From Rhypophila decipiens (lineage: Eukaryota; Ascomycota; Sordariomycetes; Sordariales; Naviculisporaceae), in the NCBI GenBank assembly GCA_033297075.1, contig MU858090.1, forward strand, positions 124,001-188,000: a stretch of DNA of 64,000 nucleotides, written 5' to 3'. Positions 59,836-64,000 of this stretch are shown here, in pieces. Position 1 is the first letter of the stretch, and every line of letters begins with the position of its first letter. The position numbers and the translations under genes are program-made. A model generated the notes under the pieces. That model saw only the letters and a program-made list of their open reading frames with translations. It did not search any database and had not been told where the DNA came from.

Positions 59836-61008
59836 CTTGCTTGAAAGTGGCAAGAAGGACGAAGACCATGTGAGAATGTATATGGCAGGACATAGAAAAG
59901 GAGATATCATAAGAGAAGAAATGGAGATCTTGGCCTAGCAGACTGATAATCCCCAAGGAGAACAAGTCATCACTAGGTACGTTGGTCGGCGGATATGTAT
60001 CACATAATAATCATGACTACGAGATAAGGGTGGGTTCTCAATTCTCTGTGAAAGAGGCCTGTAGATTCATCTGAGCAGGATTACCGGGAGTGTTGGAGCC
60101 ATACACCCGCGTTTCTTTTCAGCAGAGCAGATTGTATACAGATGACCTCTCGTGTTCCTACCAGGATCTAGAGAAACGAACATCAATCACATCTCAGATA
60201 TCACAAATCACCGGCATATACAATACCACATAAAAATTGTCGAGTAGTGCCTCCATATATGGACAAAAAGCAACAGGCAAAAAAGAGAACACAAAGAAAA
60301 AACATACAGCACCAGGGATTCGCTGGTCGTCACCGACCCAACTACTAGTCTGGCGATTGGGGGCTTATCTATGGGAGAGCGGACGGGATCCCGAGTTTTC
60401 CACCATCTGTGGCCGTATGTGCTATTCTTTTGTGGTAAGAGCATACTTGAGGGGAGTGGTTAGAGAGTTTGGGGCTGCTTCCGGCAGGTGTGCAGTGGTG
60501 GGCGAGGCTGAGCTTCCCACATCCAGACACGCTCAAGACTTTAAAGCTGGGTTATTTGATAAAAAAAGACAGAATAGCTTCAAGGAGGGTTGGTGTATGG
60601 GATGGAGCTGAGACTGCCGAGTCTTGTGTTTTTTGGGTTGTCTTCTTGTTGGGCTGATGGGTATTGAGATAGAGCTTATATACGCCGCCTCGTCGACTAG
60701 TAATGATCTAACAAAACATAGTGCAGTTTTGGATAGGACTCGCAGTTCATTAATTGTTTGTATGGGACCAGGAATGTGATTCTCAACCCGAGAGGGACCT
60801 AATAAACAGGCACAGTGGTTTCATATATAGACACCAGTCTGATTTGACTTTCTCGCTAGTCAAGGTATTCAATATCGCCGGTCAAGGCATTTCGTATCTT
60901 ATGTCTACTCTAGCTTTAATATTCCCGTCATAATTAACCATTCCCATAGCTTGAAAGGGGGTCCGCTCAAGCTGCCCGGCGACGAGCCCGCCACCATCGT
61001 GACCCTGC
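59836..61008. other. Intergenic region, 1.2 kb
   Basis: No gene is recognised. A 124-codon plus-strand frame at 60237-60611 has no domain and an unlikely composition. Confidence 0.4.
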
Positions 61009-61278
61009 TCAATACCACTGCCCTGAACACCGGGTGCACATATCGTCCTGGCAAAACATCTGATGAAATGAGTTCGACATTCCCTGAAAATAGTTTCGAC
61101 AACGACGGCAGATTTTGACGAGTCCAACAGTCGCAGCCCCGGCACCGACCATGGACGATCCGAGGATTAGGAGGATCGGTGATGCTGGCGAGGGAATTGC
61201 CGCAAATGGGCTGATAATGGACCCAGCCCCTATCAGGCCTTTGCCGAACTGGTAGAAGACGTTTTGGTCCGACGACAT
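61009..61278 (-). CDS. Possible small hydrophobic Cys-containing protein
   Basis: An 89-residue frame starting MSSDQNVFYQFGKGLIGAG. It has a long Gly/Ala/Ser-rich hydrophobic stretch (about residues 12-55), then a Cys-rich tail with CRRC and CTRC pairs. Upstream at 61335-61289 there is a consensus 47-nt intron (GTAAGT...CTAACAG) that could lie in the 5' leader; joining it to the ATG at 61398 would break the frame. The family is unknown. It may be a small membrane protein or chance ORF. Confidence 0.28.
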   Translation of the reverse strand: MSSDQNVFYQFGKGLIGAGSIISPFAAIPSPASPILLILGSSMVGAGAATVGLVKICRRCRNYFQGMSNSFHQMFCQDDMCTRCSGQWY

Positions 61279-62993
61279 TTCTAGCGGACTGTTAGCTAGT
61301 GCTTCATCGGTTGGAACTTGGCAAACGTGACTTACCAAGTCAATCTTTTTCAAACAAATACTGATATTAACAGGAGGCGATGAGGTGTGAAGGACCATAG
61401 GTTGATGGTAGTGCAATAGTCAAAGTCTCAAAGCTCCTATCCGTGGGAAGAACCGTGCTATTTATCATTCGGCATGGGGACAACACAGACAGGGGCGATT
61501 TAGGTTTGTGCTATCATCCCTTGCAGATAGCACATCCTCAGATTTCCAAATTTACTCCCAGAAGTTCCAGTGGCTGACGCTAAAATGGCGTGTGCCACGC
61601 CTGCCTACACGTGTAGAATAAACCCCTGATTTCAGCACAAATCAGCCCATCGTGTTGAACCTGGGCAGATAAGAAAGCCAAGAACGCCATATTCCATTCT
61701 AGCCAGACAATGCCCAAGCGAAAGCGGAAAGCAGTGCGGCATGCCCCCAGCGAGACCTGCTTACGAGACCACGAGAAAGGAGTAAAGATTTCTTATTCTA
61801 GCCACCCGAGGCAGATCTCATCTCAAAGTCGTTCCTCCGCAAATCTATACCGCGTACAATGATGCGCCCACTTTTGGGCTTTCGTCGGGCGGTGGCACAT
61901 TGGGAAGTGCGCGAAGCAGTTGACGACCCTCCCAGCTCCCGCTCGGGATTTCTGGGTCTCTTCGTCCTTTCGGGAAAGGAGGGACTTATCATGCAACAGA
62001 GTTTGAGCCTATTAGAATTGGGAGTGGGATACACGTGTATTGGGGCCGGAGCCTGGAGCTGGAGGGGAGTGCAAAAAGGGTTAGGGTTCTCTAAAAAAAG
62101 ATACTCAGACAACGGCACTCAGCCCCGAAGGGCTGCAGAAGTCCCCCGTTGTGTGTAAACACGACCCTGAAAGTTCCACTCTCCATGACCATATGTGCTC
62201 CTTTAGTGCGGTAATGCGGCACTTGAGGGGGTTGTTGGGAAAACTGGGCCCAGAAAGGGCATTTTCTTTGCATGTCCACAGTCCAATGGACGAGGCTGAG
62301 TTTTCCACACTTAGAACCTGGGCTCTACACCTTGGTTTCTCAACCCAAATTACATCCAAAATACCGTATCAACTCCGTTTAGAGGAAATTACCCTAGAGT
62401 CATTCTTGGACTAACATTAAACCCACAAACCACGAGGCAGAAGAAAAGTAACTCGGCAGCGAAGGGTTTTTGTATGAGCACCAGGCCAAGAATAGCCTTA
62501 GGGTGATTTCCTCTAAACTGAGTAGATACGGTAGTTTTGAAGAGGGGAGGACCAGGGCGTGGACCAAGTCATGATAAGCGTTGTTCGTCCCGTTCGGTTC
62601 CTTGGCGTTGTACACCCTGGTCGCCTCCATCTGTCAAGGAACTGGACTGTCTTGCGCTATGAACACATAGTGCAGGGTAGGTAGTCTTTGCAACTTTTGC
62701 CTGTCTGGCTGAGACTAAGATTTAATTCATTATTAATGATATAGCTAGACCCGGCTGATCAAGGTGGATGGATGATGTTGTCTCAAATCAAGGCCGCTCT
62801 GGTAGCTCACCACTCTGTCGGCTCCTATCTCTGGCTATTCGCCGACCTGATCTACGGTATTTCCTGCCTTTATGGTTCCGGCCCACCCTTACGTATCATT
62901 CTTTGCTCGAAACAACTTAACCAATAAATCCATCACCGAAATGACCAAGAAAGGCGAGAAATTAGAATGTACAATAGTAAAGACAGCCATCAC
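61279..62993. other. Intergenic region with fold-back repeat
   Basis: About 1.7 kb without a recognised gene. A 99-codon frame at 61859-62158 has no domain. The fold-back at 62363-62532 is listed separately. The right end is expected to be the 3' UTR of the AA8-like gene. Confidence 0.4.
62363..62532. repeat. Fold-back inverted repeat, 47-nt arms
   Basis: Bases 62363-62409 (ACCGTATCAACTCCG to CATTCTTGG) are the imperfect inverse of 62486-62532, matching at about 39 of 47 positions with no gap. The 76-base spacer is unrelated. Pairing continues weakly outside the arms (CCAAAATACCG against CGGTAGTTTTG). Both arms contain GTTTAGAGGAAAT. No clear target duplication is seen. It may be a MITE relic or a hairpin RNA locus. 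Confidence 0.7.
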
Positions 62994-63988
62994 TCAAAAG
63001 CTCATCCAAACACCCCAGAAATATCCAAACGCCATAATGCTCAAGATCGCAAACCACCCCTTGGTAAAGCCATACCACATATTGGCAGGCTTGTAGTTGA
63101 TATATCCATCAACAGAAGCCCCACTGGTGTCCGCTTCCGACCCGGTGTCCGAACCAGAACAAGGAGGACATTTACATTCACAGCCACAATCTGCCCCTCC
63201 AAGCCCACTCCCACCCGCATCATGTTGAAGATTCGTCGTTGCGTTGCCACCCTTTCCACCGTCAGAACCTCCCGTTTCCTCAACCAAACCAGCCAACCTT
63301 CCAAAATCTTTACTCCTCGCCGCCGTAAGATTCACCTGAAAATGGCCCATTGCCTCACCTCGCGTGGTATGATCCGTTACCATAGCCTTACTTCCATCTT
63401 CCCCCTTGCCAACATCCGAATGATCCAAAATAGCCATATTCGACAGCGCAAAACTAAACGACGAAATCTCTCCCTTGTCATCAGCGACATCACGACTTCC
63501 CTTGATGCCAGTGGCAGGCATGCTAAAAGAATTCTTAGCACCCACACACCCGCCACAAACAAAAGTAGCCACAACATGCGACTCATTCGCAAACGTGCCC
63601 TTCTTGATCTGTGAAAAAGTCAATGGAGCATCTTTATAAAGTCCCACACCACTAGCAGTCTTGGTGGTTGCTATACGCGGCGAATTCAGGACATCCCTCC
63701 TCGCAGGCTTCAAGTCCCGCTTCGCTGAAAGAGACGAGGCAGAAGATGCAGGCCAGACCACTATCATAAGCGAACCCACCATCGACTGCCCGAATACTAT
63801 GCCGCCCCAGCCACCGCCTTCTTTCAAGGGGGAGATGATCTGGATGATGGCGTCGTTTTCATTGACCATGCTTCTCTTGTCGGGATGATTGACCGTCGCA
63901 GAGGAGGACCTGGTCGAAAGAGCAGGGAGGGGGAGCACCATCCCAAACTTGAACCCTGAGACATCTTGCATGCCGAGAAAATCAAATC
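62994..63988 (-). CDS. AA8/DOMON cytochrome-like protein with C-terminal membrane anchor (partial, 5' end beyond window)
   Basis: The visible last exon encodes about 331 residues. An acceptor (CTTACAG) ends at 63989, so upstream exons, including any signal peptide, lie to the right of the window. The first 200 residues resemble the cellobiose-dehydrogenase-type cytochrome (AA8, iron-reductase DOMON) fold: FGMVLPLPA, IIQIISPL, WGGIVFGQSMVGSLMIVVWP, TFVCGGC and LDHSDVGKG. Heme-ligand Met and His are probably among these, but I cannot assign them with certainty. A Gly/Ser/Asp-rich linker with a CGCECKCPPC cluster follows, then a single hydrophobic segment (WFAILSIMAFGYFWGVW) and the stop. There is no flavin dehydrogenase domain. 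A cell-surface electron-transfer role is inferred. Confidence 0.72.
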
Positions 63989-64000
63989 CTGTAAGGGGGT

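Noticed and set aside
1..64000. CRISPR array, intact transposase or secondary-metabolite cluster
   Set aside because: No regularly spaced direct repeats, no transposase or polyketide/peptide synthase frame was seen anywhere in the window.

Overview
The window is nuclear DNA of a filamentous ascomycete, most likely a Sordariomycete (perhaps Sordariales). The basis is gene content and structure. Genes lie on both strands without operons. Introns are mostly 47-85 nt, with GTRNGT donors, CTAAC or CTGAC branch sites and YAG acceptors. An intron-bearing tRNA-Glu and a tRNA-Cys are present, and all protein families are fungal. The species cannot be named from the sequence alone. Exon coordinates were worked out by hand from splice signals and reading frame.

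Layout. 1-2.1 kb: the AP-3 mu adaptor subunit (cut by the left edge) diverges from a small DMAC1/Dmo2-like mitochondrial protein. 4.9-6.6 kb: an MFS sugar (lactose-permease/hexose type) transporter. 7.7 kb: tRNA-Glu(CTC). 8.2-9.4 kb: a secreted GH6 cellulase without a CBM. 9.4-14.1 kb: gene-poor, with only tRNA-Cys(GCA). 14.1-24.8 kb: OST3/OST6 oligosaccharyltransferase subunit, an unrecognised coiled-coil/AT-hook protein, an Mrm2-type mitochondrial rRNA methyltransferase and a large DDHD phospholipase. 25.2-25.5 kb: a short non-coding element with inverted ends, a 10-bp flanking duplication and an internal minisatellite. 26.7-40.5 kb: housekeeping genes on the minus strand, namely ribosomal protein eL18, an SLC25 carrier, an SR splicing factor, sterol O-acyltransferase and fimbrin.

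41.5-49.8 kb is the most accessory-like part. It holds a RING/ankyrin-like protein, a ketosamine-3-kinase-like enzyme and a 1646-residue NOD-like receptor (alpha/beta hydrolase, NACHT, degenerate WD40). 51-57.7 kb: the RNA polymerase III largest subunit and an SRAP/HMCES-type DNA-protein crosslink protein. 57.7-64 kb: a disordered basic protein, a doubtful small ORF, a fold-back repeat and the 3' part of an AA8/DOMON cytochrome-like membrane protein running off the right edge.

The genes do not form one obvious pathway. There is no secondary-metabolite cluster, CRISPR array or intact transposase. The best candidates for something new are the NLR-type receptor, the MITE-like element at 25.2 kb, the fold-back at 62.4 kb, the coiled-coil/AT-hook protein and the possible cryptic mitochondrial leader of the DDHD phospholipase.
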